A stretch of DNA of 32,996 nucleotides, taken from the NCBI GenBank assembly GCA_021200475.1, contig JAJQGP010000008.1:1-32996 (forward strand). The letters run 5' to 3'. Position 1 is the stretch's first letter. Each line of letters opens with the position of its first letter. The notes below the pieces were generated by a model, which saw only the letters and a list, made by a program, of their open reading frames with translations, did no database searches and was not told the DNA's origin. The position numbers were made by a program, and so were the translations under genes. The DNA is from Lachnospiraceae bacterium (lineage in GTDB: Bacteria; Bacillota; Clostridia; Lachnospirales; Lachnospiraceae). Shown in pieces: positions 24,405-32,996 of the stretch.

Positions 24405-24412
24405 CCTGTAAC
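24398..24412. repeat. Half-site of the palindromic element
   Basis: GGTGTGACCTGTAAC (24398-24412) is an exact 15-base match to the right arm of the elements at 19860 and 22729. No left arm or interior is present. Both possible stop codons of the kinase gene (TGA 24402-24404 and TAA 24409-24411) fall inside it. Confidence 0.7.
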
Positions 24413-24511
24413 GTGACAGCACAAATGGATAGTTTTCAATGCACGAATGGTTCGTTCGTTGTGCAATTTTCGTGTTAAAATAAAGAGAATGCATATAAGA
24501 GGGGGACGAAA

Positions 24512-25234
24512 ATGCGCATTGCTATCTGCGACGACAGTAAGCTGTCACAGTCTTTATTTATCAGTGCTCTGTTGGAGTGGAATCCGACGGAACGGGCAGA
24601 ATGCTTTTTCAGCGGGGCTGATTTGCTGAAGGCGATGAGGCAGTCGCCTGTTTTTGACATGGTATTCCTGGATATCTATCTTCCGGGTGAAAATGGCGTT
24701 GATATTGCCGCTGAGATTCGGAAGCTCTCTCCCTCTACAGGAATTGTATTTATTACCAACAGCCCGGATCACGCAGTGGACGCGTATTCTTTGAATGCGA
24801 TTCACTATCTGGTGAAGCCGGTGACGGCCGAAGGGGTAAAGGAGTCATTTGAGCGTCTGAAAAACCTTCGCTCGAGACAGCGGCCGATGTTTACGCTGTC
24901 GGTGGGCAGAGTCAATCATATCGTGTATCTGGATGAAATCACCTGTATCCTCAGCGCCAAGCATGTGAAGGAGATCCATCTGGAGAATGGCCAGACGCTG
25001 CGGGCCTGGATCGATATCCAGGAGCTGGAGAAAAAGCTGGATAAAAATTTCCTGAAGCTGAACCGGGGGACGATTGTGAATATGGGACAGATCCGGCAGA
25101 TGAGCGCGGAGTATTGCGTGCTGAGCGATGGGACGAGGCTGGACTTTTCACGCCGGAAGCGGGCAGAGATCCGGGATGCGTATCACGAGTATCTCTTTGC
25201 CAATCTTTCCGATGGCGCAGAAACGTGTGGATAA
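24512..25234 (+). CDS. LytTR-family response regulator
   Basis: The 240-residue product has a receiver domain (about 1-118) with acidic pocket Asp7/Asp8, phosphoacceptor Asp54 in MVFLDIYLPGENG, and Lys102 in HYLVKPV. A LytTR DNA-binding domain follows (about 130-232; GRVNHIVYLDEITCI, NFLKLNRGTIVNMGQI). Such regulators pair with GHKL kinases like the one upstream and control virulence, competence, bacteriocin and surface genes. The gene starts 100-107 bases after the kinase, has AGAGGGGGA as ribosome binding site, and is followed 30 bases later by the signal peptidase gene, so regulation of the surface genes is plausible. Confidence 0.93.
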   Translation: MRIAICDDSKLSQSLFISALLEWNPTERAECFFSGADLLKAMRQSPVFDMVFLDIYLPGENGVDIAAEIRKLSPSTGIVFITNSPDHAVDAYSLNAIHYLVKPVTAEGVKESFERLKNLRSRQRPMFTLSVGRVNHIVYLDEITCILSAKHVKEIHLENGQTLRAWIDIQELEKKLDKNFLKLNRGTIVNMGQIRQMSAEYCVLSDGTRLDFSRRKRAEIRDAYHEYLFANLSDGAETCG

Positions 25235-25264
25235 GGAAGAAGACCGGATGAATGGGGGAAGATC

Positions 25265-25852
25265 ATGAAACAGAGGATTCCGAAAATGGCTTCCATACCC
25301 AGTGCAGAGGCGGTAGCGGCGGAGCGGGAGCGCCTGCGCTATCAAAAACGATTCCGACATACGATGATGACAATTGTCTATATTCTGATCGTGGCAGCTG
25401 CAGTTTCCATTCTGGCTGCGACGACGCTTTTGCCGGTTTTACAGGTCTCCGGCACCAGCATGGAGCCGACCCTTGAGGACGGCGATGTGATTGTCCTTTT
25501 GAAAAGCGGGAATTACAGGACGGGCGACCTGTGTGCGTTTTATTATCAGAATAAGCTGCTTTTAAAGCGTGTGATCGGTGTGCCGGGCGATGTGATTGAT
25601 ATGGATACGGACGGCAATGTAAGCGTGAATGGGGAGGCGCTGGATGAGCCGTATGTCACCAATCTGTCGCTGGGAGAATGCGATCTCACCTTTCCTTACC
25701 AGGTGCCGGAAAATCGTTATTTTGTGATGGGGGACAACCGCTCGACTTCGATTGACTCCAGGAGCAGCGTGATTGGCTGTATTGAGAAGGATCAGATTGT
25801 CGGGAAGGCGGTTCTGTGTGTCTGGCCAACGGGCCGATGGGGGATTTTCTGA
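25265..25852 (+). CDS. Type I signal peptidase (S26 family)
   Basis: This is a membrane-bound serine peptidase that cleaves signal peptides of Sec-exported proteins. The 195-residue product has one N-terminal membrane segment (about 36-58). The nucleophile Ser65 is in VSGTSMEPTL, the general base Lys101 in LLLKRVIGVPGD, and the conserved MGDNRSTSIDSR loop follows. It lies between a regulator and two surface protein genes, as do the accessory signal peptidases of pilus islands. It may therefore serve these substrates; the housekeeping copy would be elsewhere. This pairing is inference. Confidence 0.93.
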   Translation: MKQRIPKMASIPSAEAVAAERERLRYQKRFRHTMMTIVYILIVAAAVSILAATTLLPVLQVSGTSMEPTLEDGDVIVLLKSGNYRTGDLCAFYYQNKLLLKRVIGVPGDVIDMDTDGNVSVNGEALDEPYVTNLSLGECDLTFPYQVPENRYFVMGDNRSTSIDSRSSVIGCIEKDQIVGKAVLCVWPTGRWGIF

Positions 25853-25867
25853 TTTTGTAACCGTTCA

Positions 25868-25899
25868 GAACAGTGCAGGCGATCTGTGGCCTGCTGTTC
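25868..25899 (+). promoter_or_regulatory. Hairpin between signal peptidase and adhesin genes
   Basis: GAACA (25868-25872) plus GCAGGC (25875-25880) pair with GCCTGC (25889-25894) plus TGTTC (25895-25899), with two bulged bases. The hairpin is followed by a moderately T-rich stretch some bases later, so it could give partial termination between the two genes. Confidence 0.45.
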
Positions 25900-25952
25900 C
25901 TGGCAGTTACTGATTTATTTTAAGCTTCATCCGGAAAAGGCGGTGTACGGTG

Positions 25953-28900
25953 ATGAAAACGATCGTAGATGTCTATTTAAGAGAATTCAAAAGAGATCAT
26001 CGCAGGCGGCTGCGTTTTGGTGCGCTGGCGCTGTTTCTCGCCCTGCTGGTGACGGTCGGCATCAGCTGGAGGCTTCGCTATACCGGAATTGCGCTGACAA
26101 ATGAGACGTACTGCGGCCTGTCGGAGCATACGCATACGGACGAGTGCTATGAGAAGGTACTGGTTTGCGGCCTGGAGGAGGCGGAGGGGCACTCTCATAC
26201 AGATGCCTGCTATGAGGAGGAGCCTGTCCTGATCTGCGGCCTGGAAGAATCCGCGGGACATACACACATCGAGAGCTGTTATGATGAAGAGGGGAATCTG
26301 GTCTGCGGCCTGGAGGAAGCGGCGGGGCATATACACACCGACGACTGCTATGAGATGAGAAAGACGCTGATCTGCGGGCAGGAGGAGTCTGTGGGACATA
26401 CCCACACGGACGAGTGCTATGAAACGGTGCTCATCTGTGAACTGGAGGAGCATACCCATACGGCGGAGTGCATGACGGATGAGACCGCGGATGTGGAGAC
26501 TGCTTCGGACTGGGAATCGACGATACCAGAACTGACCGAGAACTGGACAGAGGACGTGGTGGCTGTGGCACAGAGCCAGATTGGCTATGTGGAGAGTACC
26601 GCGAATTTTGTGCTGGATGAAGATGGAGAGACACACAGAGGCTACACCCGTTATGGTGCGTGGTATGGGAACACGTATGGGAACTGGGACGCCATGTTTG
26701 TCTCTTTCTGTTTTTATTACGCGGGCGTCCCGGAGGACGTCTTCCCGGAGGCTTCCGGAGCCTATGCCTGGGCAGCGGCACTGCAGGAGCGCTCTCTCTA
26801 TCAGAGTGCGGATGCGTATGTGCCGTCCGCGGGCGACCTCGTCTTTTTTGACCGGGATGACGATGGAAAGGCGGATCATGTCGGCATCCTGGAAAAGGCA
26901 GACACACAGACCGACGAGGCGACAGGGGAAGTGACCGTGACAAAACTGTATGTGATCGAGGGAGATTACAGTGCGGAAAATTCGGACGCGGCGGACGCCG
27001 TGACCCGGAACGAATACAATCCGGACGATGCGAAGAGCAGGATTCTCGGATACGGCAAACTGCCGTCCGACCCGAGGGCAGAGGAAGCGGAATCTGAAAC
27101 TGAGACGGATACAGAAACAGATACAGAAATAGCTCTGGATGCGGAAAATGACACCGGGGCGGAAGGTACGGAAGCAGACGGAACGGAGCCGGAAATCGTG
27201 ACAGAGTCAGACGGAACTGAGCCGGTGGGCGAGGATCCGGCAGAAAATGAGACAAACGAGACGGTTCCGGAAACGGAAGTGTCAGCAGAGTCCGTGACAG
27301 AATCAGAGAGGGAGGACACGGAGCAGTCGGTGCGGGTTTACAGCAGAGACGATGTGACTGTGACGGTCTGCTATGGGGCGGAAGCAGAGATTTCGGACGG
27401 CGCAGCCCTGATGGTCAGCGAATATGCGCAGGATTCGGAGCTCTGGCAGTCCCGCTATGCGGAGGCCGCGGCCTTCTATGGCTGGGAGGAGGAAGAAACG
27501 GAGACAGAGCTTTCAGAGAGCGGGAAGAATACGGAAAAAGAAGAAGAAACAGAAAGCGCAGAGGCTGCTGAGGATATACAGAGTGCGCAGTTCCGGCTGT
27601 TCTCTGCGTTCCTTTACGAGGATGGTCAGAAGCTGCAGCCCGCAGAAGGGACGCAGGTGCAGGTGACGATCGAGGTTTCCGGTGCGGACGATGTTCTTTC
27701 CTGTGAGGTACTCTCCTTCTGCGATGGAGAAGTCTCCGAGCTGACCGCAGAGTACAGCTATGATGAAGATACAAAGACACAGACGTACTGCTTCTCATTG
27801 AGCCGCTTTTCAGAAGCAGGGATCGGCCTTCTGCTTCAGATGGATACAGAAGAGGAAGAGACCGAAGAAACCACAGACCGAACCACGCAGAGCGTGCAGG
27901 GAGAGGATTACATCATCACGGTCAGCTATGGCCCGGAAGCGGAGCTTCCGGAGGAAGCGGTACTGATGGTCAGCGAGTATGACCAGGATTCGGAAGAATG
28001 GCAGGCACGTTATGAGGAAGCGGCCGCGCTTTATGGATGGGAAGACGATACAGGCGCAGATATTGATGGAGACGCAGTGCCTGAGACGGGTGAAGCGGCT
28101 GAGATCAGTGAGACATTGGAGACGGGTGAGACATCCGCTTCGGAAGCAGAGGCCGCTGCCGATTCAGAAGTGGTAGATTATCGGAAGGAATTCCGTTTGT
28201 TTAAGATCGGTTTTTATGTGGACGGGGAGGAAGTGGAACCGGCAGCCGATGTGACGGTGACGATTCTTTATCTGGATAAAGACGGAGAGGCATCTTATAA
28301 TGTCACCCATTTCGGCGAGAACGGGACGACGGATGTGGCGGCCGAATCCGGATATGAGGAGAATGTGCAGACCATCACGTTTGATACGGATGGGTTCTCG
28401 GAGTATGGGATTTCGACGGTGGATGTGGGGAATAGCAGTGGATATGAGTCAGTATCGTTTCAGTTATGGATATGGGGACCAGATGCCGTCAAGGCTGGAA
28501 CATATACCAGTATCTCAGATGTCTTGAAACATACGACGGAAGAAGATGGGACGGAGCAAACCTATTATCTGATCCCGGTCAGCTATTTTCAGAGTTCATT
28601 GTCCTCATACGGATATGAGTTTAATAATAGTAATACAGATTTTTGCCCATTTATGTATGTCCCTAATGCGTATGATGGGGGAAAAGGCACATCTTACGCG
28701 ACAGGAGAGGCTTCGTATGTGGAAGTAGATGGCAGCTGGTATGTGCAGGTACAGGATACGACAGGCTTGACACCGGCCCGCAGTAACGTTTTTTATATGA
28801 TGGAGACGGTAAGCTCGTTTACGCTGTGGACGCGGACGGAAGTGGGAGGGACTGCGACGACCAGCTATCCGTCAGTTGTTTTGCATAAGGTGAACAGTAC

Positions 28901-31900
28901 CTGCTATTATATTCCGATCAGTGCCGTGGAAAGCTGTTACAGTGACTTTGACTTTGATGAAAATGACCTGGATAACTGCCCGTTTTATTATGCGCCAAAT
29001 GCGAAAAATGGCAGCAGTAATCTGACACAGGCAAGCTATGTTTACATAAATGGTTCCTGGTATCTGGAGGTACAGGATACTGGTTTGGGTTCCGACTATA
29101 CTGGAAACCCACGGAGCAACCTCTATTACCTGTCCACGGATACAGTGGTTCTGAACCTGGGGAACGGCAATGGCAGTGCCGTGTTTAAGGATTACAGCGG
29201 AGCCAACAGCATTAATCTGCGCTACACGACGGCTTCCCTTTCCGATTATGCGGACGCGAATGGAACAGTGACAATCCATCTGCCGGGTGACAGTGATCTG
29301 GGTGCTTCCTTTGTGGTGGATGAAGATACAGCTGCCGGTCTGCCGGCTGTGTCCGTCACCTTAGGACAGGAGGCGGCCTACGACTACAAACTGGTTGGCT
29401 GGATCAATATTGCGACGGGAGAATATTACTGTGTCGAGGACGGTTCGATTACAGCGGAAGTGGATTTAAGCAATGCGAACGTCTTTTATGCGGACTGGAT
29501 AGCGGAGAGCTATGATGTGGGCTCCTCCTCGGATTCCGATCTTATTTCAACGGCGGATACCAGTTCTTTCGTAAAGATTTATATGTTTGATTACAACGAA
29601 CTGTTTAATCTGTACAGCGCTTCCCTGACACAGACTGGGGTGACGACCGAAACATGGGCGGACAGTGGGAATCTGTATGAGACGCCGCTTTTGGGAAATG
29701 ATGCCGATAGCCTTACGCGGCTTGCCCCGAGCTTCCTTTTTGCAAATAACGGCACCGGAGGTGGGGGAGTGCTTGCCAATATAGACGGCAGGAATACGTG
29801 GAATGTGAATCAGAACTCATCGGTAACCTATGCTTCGATTTTCGAAATTGCATCGCAGGATGCGGCTATATTGCAGAAGCTGTTCGATACTTCCGCCGGA
29901 AATACCGGAGATGACCTGGGTGTGTACTATGTGGGAGAGGCAAATTATCTTTTTTCTTATGACGACGATCCAACCTCAGCCACCTATGGTTATTACTCGT
30001 ATGATTCCTCTCAGAATGCGGCTGCTTATAATCAAACGGAAAGCCGATTTTATGTATACAGCAGTCCGAAGGGATACGGCGGTTCCGGGTTTTATCCTTA
30101 CAATACATACAGCGGTTCCTTTGGCGCACAGAATGGCACGATCAATGAATGGTTTGGCATGAACGTGGAGCTGGACTTTTATTTGCCGAATAAGCCGGGA
30201 AGCGGTACAGATGTCAATCAGGTAAATGGCAATGACATGGTATTTGAATTCTCCGGAGATGACGATGTCTGGGTGTTTGTGGACGATGAACTGATTTTGG
30301 ATCTGGGCGGTATCCATGGCGCACTGACCGGGACGATTAATTTTGCGACCGGTGAGGTTACGGTAAACGGAACGACTTATACAGATTTGCTTAATAATAT
30401 TTCCTCCGGTACACACAGACTGAGCATTTATTATATGGAGCGCGGCGGCTGGGCGTCAAACCTGAAGCTCAGCTTCAATACGGTTCCCAAGTGGGAATAT
30501 GAGACTGCGACGGCGGGAACGATTAGTGTGACCAAGGAGTGGGGAACGAGTACGGCCACGACGGAAGTCACCATGGGGCTGTTCGAGCGGATGGAGATTA
30601 CCGGTACCACCAGCAATATAGATGGCACGACTACCTATACTGTGAGTGCGGCGTCTTATCTGAGTACAACCACCTATACGGTACAGAGCGACGGTTATTC
30701 GTATGATGCAAATGGAGCTGCTCAGGCCTATTACAGTGGGGGATATCTGTACGTGCTGGTGGACACCCAGGTGTTAAACGATGCCAATGGATGGTCTTAT
30801 ATCTGGGGACTGCTGGACAGCAGCAAGACCTATGAGGTGCTGGAGCTGACCAGTCTGCCGCACTATACGACGTCTTATGAGTCTGAGACTCTGCAAATCT
30901 ATGATTACTGGTCCGTCATTGGTACGGATGATCTGCAGGAAATGCTTGCGTCTGCCGGCTATAGTGTGGGAGACAGTGCCGGCACGATTGTGTTGAGTGA
31001 TGGCGCGATCAATTATGAGAGTACGGATCAGTTTGGCCGCGCCTTGTGGGGCTATGTCATAGCGGCCGGAGATGGGACGGTATCGATCGAGCAGGTTCTG
31101 CTGTCACAGCCTCCCACAGATAACGGAAGCGACACCTATATCTATGGAGCGATGAGTGATGACATCGATGTCGGCGCCATACCGGACACGGCAAAGTGGG
31201 AGATGATTATTACCGGAATCCGAGAGGATGACAGTGTAACCACGAAGCCTCAACGGTATACCTTTTATTTGAAAAACGGGGATTATTATTTACGGGTGAC
31301 GGACGACAATCGTCTTACCGTGACGACAGACGTATCAGAAGCCACTGATTTTTATTACAATTCCCTGGGAGAGCTGCGGGTCAACAGTGATCTGGGCATC
31401 CGGGTTATTTTGCAGGAGTCAAATGGTACGGTTTCGGCGGTAGTCGCTACTTCCAGAGCGGAATCCGATTCACACAATATTAAGGTTTACTACGAAACAC
31501 CGGAAGCAACGACGAAGGGCGCTGCTTACACCGTCACAAATGAAGAGCTTCCCGCGGTTTACCTGAAAAAAGTGTCGGCATCCGATACCAGCACGACCCT
31601 TTCCGGCGCGTCGTTTGCCCTGTACAAAATATCGGATGATGGCTATAACACAACGCTTTATTATTCCTACGATTCCTCTGCGGATGTGACGACTTGGGAC
31701 AGCAGCCTGAGCGCAGAGCAGGCCGCGCAGACGACCGATGGAAATGGCTCGATCGGCTTCTATTATCTGGAGGACGGCGATTATTACCTGCTGGAGACTG
31801 CCGCCCCGGACGGCTACAATCCGCTGACCAGCGTGATTAAATTCACCGTAACAAATGGCGTTGTCACAGCGGTTACGGATGAAAATGGGAATACACTGTC

Positions 31901-32096
31901 AACGGTAACCATAGAGGCAAACACAAGCGGCAATAATCTGATCGTTCAGGTGCAGAACAAGACAGAGGAAATCCTGCCTTCCACCGGAGGCTTCGGAGCC
32001 GCACCGTATTATCTGGCGGGATTGGCGCTGCTGGGCGGTTCTAGCTTTCTACTGTATCGAAAACGACGATACGGAGGACGGGATCCGAGTGGATGA
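25953..32096 (+). CDS. Giant LPXTG-anchored multidomain surface adhesin
   Basis: The product has 2047 residues. In order: a basic N-terminus and one membrane/signal segment (about 22-41); six Cys/His modules (54-173); a CHAP-like domain (about 195-330) in which the expected catalytic Cys is Asp246 (GNWDAMFVSFC), while His309 remains; an acidic Glu/Thr linker; and two copies of a roughly 165-residue module (nt about 27340-27840 and 27900-28420). Next come a second duplicated module (about 28440-28800, 28800-29140), a fibro-slime/PA14-like domain with SGDDDVWVFVDDELILDLGG (about 29570-30480), and Cna-B/SpaA-like domains with Lys1872/1873 and Glu1948 as candidate isopeptide partners. The sorting signal is LPSTG (2008-2012), hydrophobic helix, RKRRY. 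ATG 25953 is preferred to GTG 25950. A sortase substrate for adhesion is inferred. Confidence 0.92.
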   Translation: MKTIVDVYLREFKRDHRRRLRFGALALFLALLVTVGISWRLRYTGIALTNETYCGLSEHTHTDECYEKVLVCGLEEAEGHSHTDACYEEEPVLICGLEESAGHTHIESCYDEEGNLVCGLEEAAGHIHTDDCYEMRKTLICGQEESVGHTHTDECYETVLICELEEHTHTAECMTDETADVETASDWESTIPELTENWTEDVVAVAQSQIGYVESTANFVLDEDGETHRGYTRYGAWYGNTYGNWDAMFVSFCFYYAGVPEDVFPEASGAYAWAAALQERSLYQSADAYVPSAGDLVFFDRDDDGKADHVGILEKADTQTDEATGEVTVTKLYVIEGDYSAENSDAADAVTRNEYNPDDAKSRILGYGKLPSDPRAEEAESETETDTETDTEIALDAENDTGAEGTEADGTEPEIVTESDGTEPVGEDPAENETNETVPETEVSAESVTESEREDTEQSVRVYSRDDVTVTVCYGAEAEISDGAALMVSEYAQDSELWQSRYAEAAAFYGWEEEETETELSESGKNTEKEEETESAEAAEDIQSAQFRLFSAFLYEDGQKLQPAEGTQVQVTIEVSGADDVLSCEVLSFCDGEVSELTAEYSYDEDTKTQTYCFSLSRFSEAGIGLLLQMDTEEEETEETTDRTTQSVQGEDYIITVSYGPEAELPEEAVLMVSEYDQDSEEWQARYEEAAALYGWEDDTGADIDGDAVPETGEAAEISETLETGETSASEAEAAADSEVVDYRKEFRLFKIGFYVDGEEVEPAADVTVTILYLDKDGEASYNVTHFGENGTTDVAAESGYEENVQTITFDTDGFSEYGISTVDVGNSSGYESVSFQLWIWGPDAVKAGTYTSISDVLKHTTEEDGTEQTYYLIPVSYFQSSLSSYGYEFNNSNTDFCPFMYVPNAYDGGKGTSYATGEASYVEVDGSWYVQVQDTTGLTPARSNVFYMMETVSSFTLWTRTEVGGTATTSYPSVVLHKVNSTCYYIPISAVESCYSDFDFDENDLDNCPFYYAPNAKNGSSNLTQASYVYINGSWYLEVQDTGLGSDYTGNPRSNLYYLSTDTVVLNLGNGNGSAVFKDYSGANSINLRYTTASLSDYADANGTVTIHLPGDSDLGASFVVDEDTAAGLPAVSVTLGQEAAYDYKLVGWINIATGEYYCVEDGSITAEVDLSNANVFYADWIAESYDVGSSSDSDLISTADTSSFVKIYMFDYNELFNLYSASLTQTGVTTETWADSGNLYETPLLGNDADSLTRLAPSFLFANNGTGGGGVLANIDGRNTWNVNQNSSVTYASIFEIASQDAAILQKLFDTSAGNTGDDLGVYYVGEANYLFSYDDDPTSATYGYYSYDSSQNAAAYNQTESRFYVYSSPKGYGGSGFYPYNTYSGSFGAQNGTINEWFGMNVELDFYLPNKPGSGTDVNQVNGNDMVFEFSGDDDVWVFVDDELILDLGGIHGALTGTINFATGEVTVNGTTYTDLLNNISSGTHRLSIYYMERGGWASNLKLSFNTVPKWEYETATAGTISVTKEWGTSTATTEVTMGLFERMEITGTTSNIDGTTTYTVSAASYLSTTTYTVQSDGYSYDANGAAQAYYSGGYLYVLVDTQVLNDANGWSYIWGLLDSSKTYEVLELTSLPHYTTSYESETLQIYDYWSVIGTDDLQEMLASAGYSVGDSAGTIVLSDGAINYESTDQFGRALWGYVIAAGDGTVSIEQVLLSQPPTDNGSDTYIYGAMSDDIDVGAIPDTAKWEMIITGIREDDSVTTKPQRYTFYLKNGDYYLRVTDDNRLTVTTDVSEATDFYYNSLGELRVNSDLGIRVILQESNGTVSAVVATSRAESDSHNIKVYYETPEATTKGAAYTVTNEELPAVYLKKVSASDTSTTLSGASFALYKISDDGYNTTLYYSYDSSADVTTWDSSLSAEQAAQTTDGNGSIGFYYLEDGDYYLLETAAPDGYNPLTSVIKFTVTNGVVTAVTDENGNTLSTVTIEANTSGNNLIVQVQNKTEEILPSTGGFGAAPYYLAGLALLGGSSFLLYRKRRYGGRDPSG
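26112..26471 (+). repeat. Six tandem Cys/His modules in the adhesin
   Basis: Six units each follow C-x(4 or 7)-H-x-H-x(3)-C; the first and last have the shorter spacing. Examples are CGLEEAEGHSHTDAC, CGLEEAAGHIHTDDC and CGQEESVGHTHTDEC. The CHHC arrangement could bind metal or form disulfides after export. DNA of neighbouring units is similar enough (CTGGAGGA, GGGGCA, CATAC) to recombine. Confidence 0.85.
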
Positions 32097-32168
32097 AGAA
32101 AGTAGTCAATAAAAAAGATGTCTTTAAAAATTAAACAATAATGAATAACAGAAAAGGAGAAAATGACC

Positions 32169-32996
32169 ATGAAAAGGAAAATTCGAAACAGCTTGCTTCT
32201 TGTATTGTCATTGATTTTGGCGTTTGCGATGGCGGTTGGGGTATCTGCGTCAGAACCAACTTATTCTATTACTATATCAAATGCTGCCGGGCAGCAAACG
32301 TACACAGTGTATAAAGTATTTGATGCTACTTATTCTTCGGCAGGAACTTCATATACCATTGATTCAACAACAAATCCCTGGTACGACTTGGTAAGCACTA
32401 CGGGCAGTCCATTTACTCTTACTCCGACGGCAGCGGATCCGGATGTTTATGTTGTGACAGTAGCAAATACAATCAGCAGTTCAGATATTTCAGACTGGTT
32501 TGAAAGTTTAACTGATTCCCAACTTCAAAGTGTTAGTAGTACTATAGTTGGTACTCAAACCTCCAGTGTAAATGCTGGAGAAACAGAAACATTAACTTTC
32601 GATCTTGATGGCACAAATGCAGGCGCTGGATATTATTTTATTACTACGACACTGGGGTCTCTGGTTACGGTTGATACTGCAAATCCAAAGGCGACTGTTC
32701 AGGAAAAAAATGGCGTTCCGTCAGTTGAAAAACAAGTATCAAATGATGGAAGTGCGTATAGCTCATCTAATACAGCTGCTATTGGTGATACAGTATACTT
32801 TAAATCGACCATTACAAACTTTGCTGGTACATATGATTTAAAAGTTCTTGTGGATAATATGGATATGGGTTTGACATTAAACACAAGCTCTATTGAAGTT
32901 ACGTATTATGCCAATGCAAACGATACATCAGGAACTACTCTTACTAGTAATGTGACTATTGATACGACTAACAGTGCTGATGGAGAATTTTCTATT
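32169..32996 (+). CDS. Pilin-like, isopeptide-forming fimbrial protein (partial, runs off the window)
   Basis: The first 276 residues are present. A signal peptide (KRKIRNSLLLVLSLILAF, cleavage near VSASEP, about residue 27-28) is followed by a Ser/Thr-rich beta-type domain starting YSITISNAAGQQTYTVYKVFDA, the usual opening of major pilins. VEKQVSNDG carries Lys188, the kind of Lys that forms an isopeptide bond at the start of the next pilin domain. AAAGGAG at 32153-32159 sets the start. Codon use is visibly more A/T-rich than in the ribosomal genes. An LPXTG signal and a sortase gene should follow beyond the window. Confidence 0.85.
   Translation, partial: MKRKIRNSLLLVLSLILAFAMAVGVSASEPTYSITISNAAGQQTYTVYKVFDATYSSAGTSYTIDSTTNPWYDLVSTTGSPFTLTPTAADPDVYVVTVANTISSSDISDWFESLTDSQLQSVSSTIVGTQTSSVNAGETETLTFDLDGTNAGAGYYFITTTLGSLVTVDTANPKATVQEKNGVPSVEKQVSNDGSAYSSSNTAAIGDTVYFKSTITNFAGTYDLKVLVDNMDMGLTLNTSSIEVTYYANANDTSGTTLTSNVTIDTTNSADGEFSI

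Noticed and set aside
24430-24480. Terminator between kinase and regulator
   Set aside because: GCAC/GTGC and CGAA/TTCG pairings are short with poor geometry, and the T-run is weak.
25860-25868. LytTR binding site ACCGTTCAG before the adhesin
   Set aside because: It matches the degenerate half-site pattern, but no second direct repeat lies at the usual 12-13-base spacing, so chance is a fair explanation.
25977-26879. 300-codon reverse-strand frame opposite the adhesin
   Set aside because: Antisense of periodic Cys/His repeats and linker; no ribosome binding site or recognisable domain.

Overview
The window is the chromosomal S10-spc-alpha ribosomal protein cluster of a Gram-positive, low-to-mid GC Clostridia bacterium, most likely Lachnospiraceae. 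This rests on gene order, a four-cysteine S14 and L36, a zinc-site adenylate kinase, a long L17 with an internal insertion, a KOW-domain gene between map and infA, and a cell-surface locus of gut-Firmicute type. Placement is by recognition, not by a database search.

Positions 1-506 hold a consensus sigma-70 promoter (158-186) and a long, strongly structured leader. Positions 507-12559 encode S10, L3, L4, L23, L2, S19, L22, S3, L16, L29, S17, L14, L24, L5, S14, S8, L6, L18, S5, L30, L15, SecY and adenylate kinase. Methionine aminopeptidase, a small KOW protein and IF-1 follow, up to a strong terminator at 14132-14179. A second promoter (14217-14245) drives L36, S13, S11, S4, RNA polymerase alpha and L17, ending at a terminator at 18404-18435. 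Together these genes build the ribosome, insert membrane proteins and mature nascent chains. Several gaps are unusually long for this normally tight cluster, and they hold hairpins and two repeat families.

Positions 18449-22657 carry a secreted protein with cell-wall-binding repeats and a phosphodiester glycosidase domain, then rho. This Rho is about twice the usual length because a disordered insertion of roughly 430 residues, with two kinds of tandem peptide repeat, separates its N-terminal helical domain from its RNA-binding domain.

Positions 23008-32996 form a surface and signalling locus: a GHKL sensor kinase broken by a one-base frameshift, a LytTR response regulator, a type I signal peptidase, a 2047-residue LPXTG-anchored multidomain adhesin, and the start of a pilin-like fimbrial protein that runs off the end. 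A sortase is expected just downstream but is not in the window.

The observations most worth following are: (1) a five-copy family of tandem stem-loops in ribosomal operon gaps whose stems covary; (2) a roughly 60-bp palindromic element with 15-bp arms, found in opposite orientations around rho, with degenerate relatives inside the ribosomal cluster; (3) the prion-like repeats in Rho; (4) the frameshifted kinase; and (5) the adhesin, with six Cys/His modules and a CHAP-like domain whose expected catalytic cysteine is aspartate.
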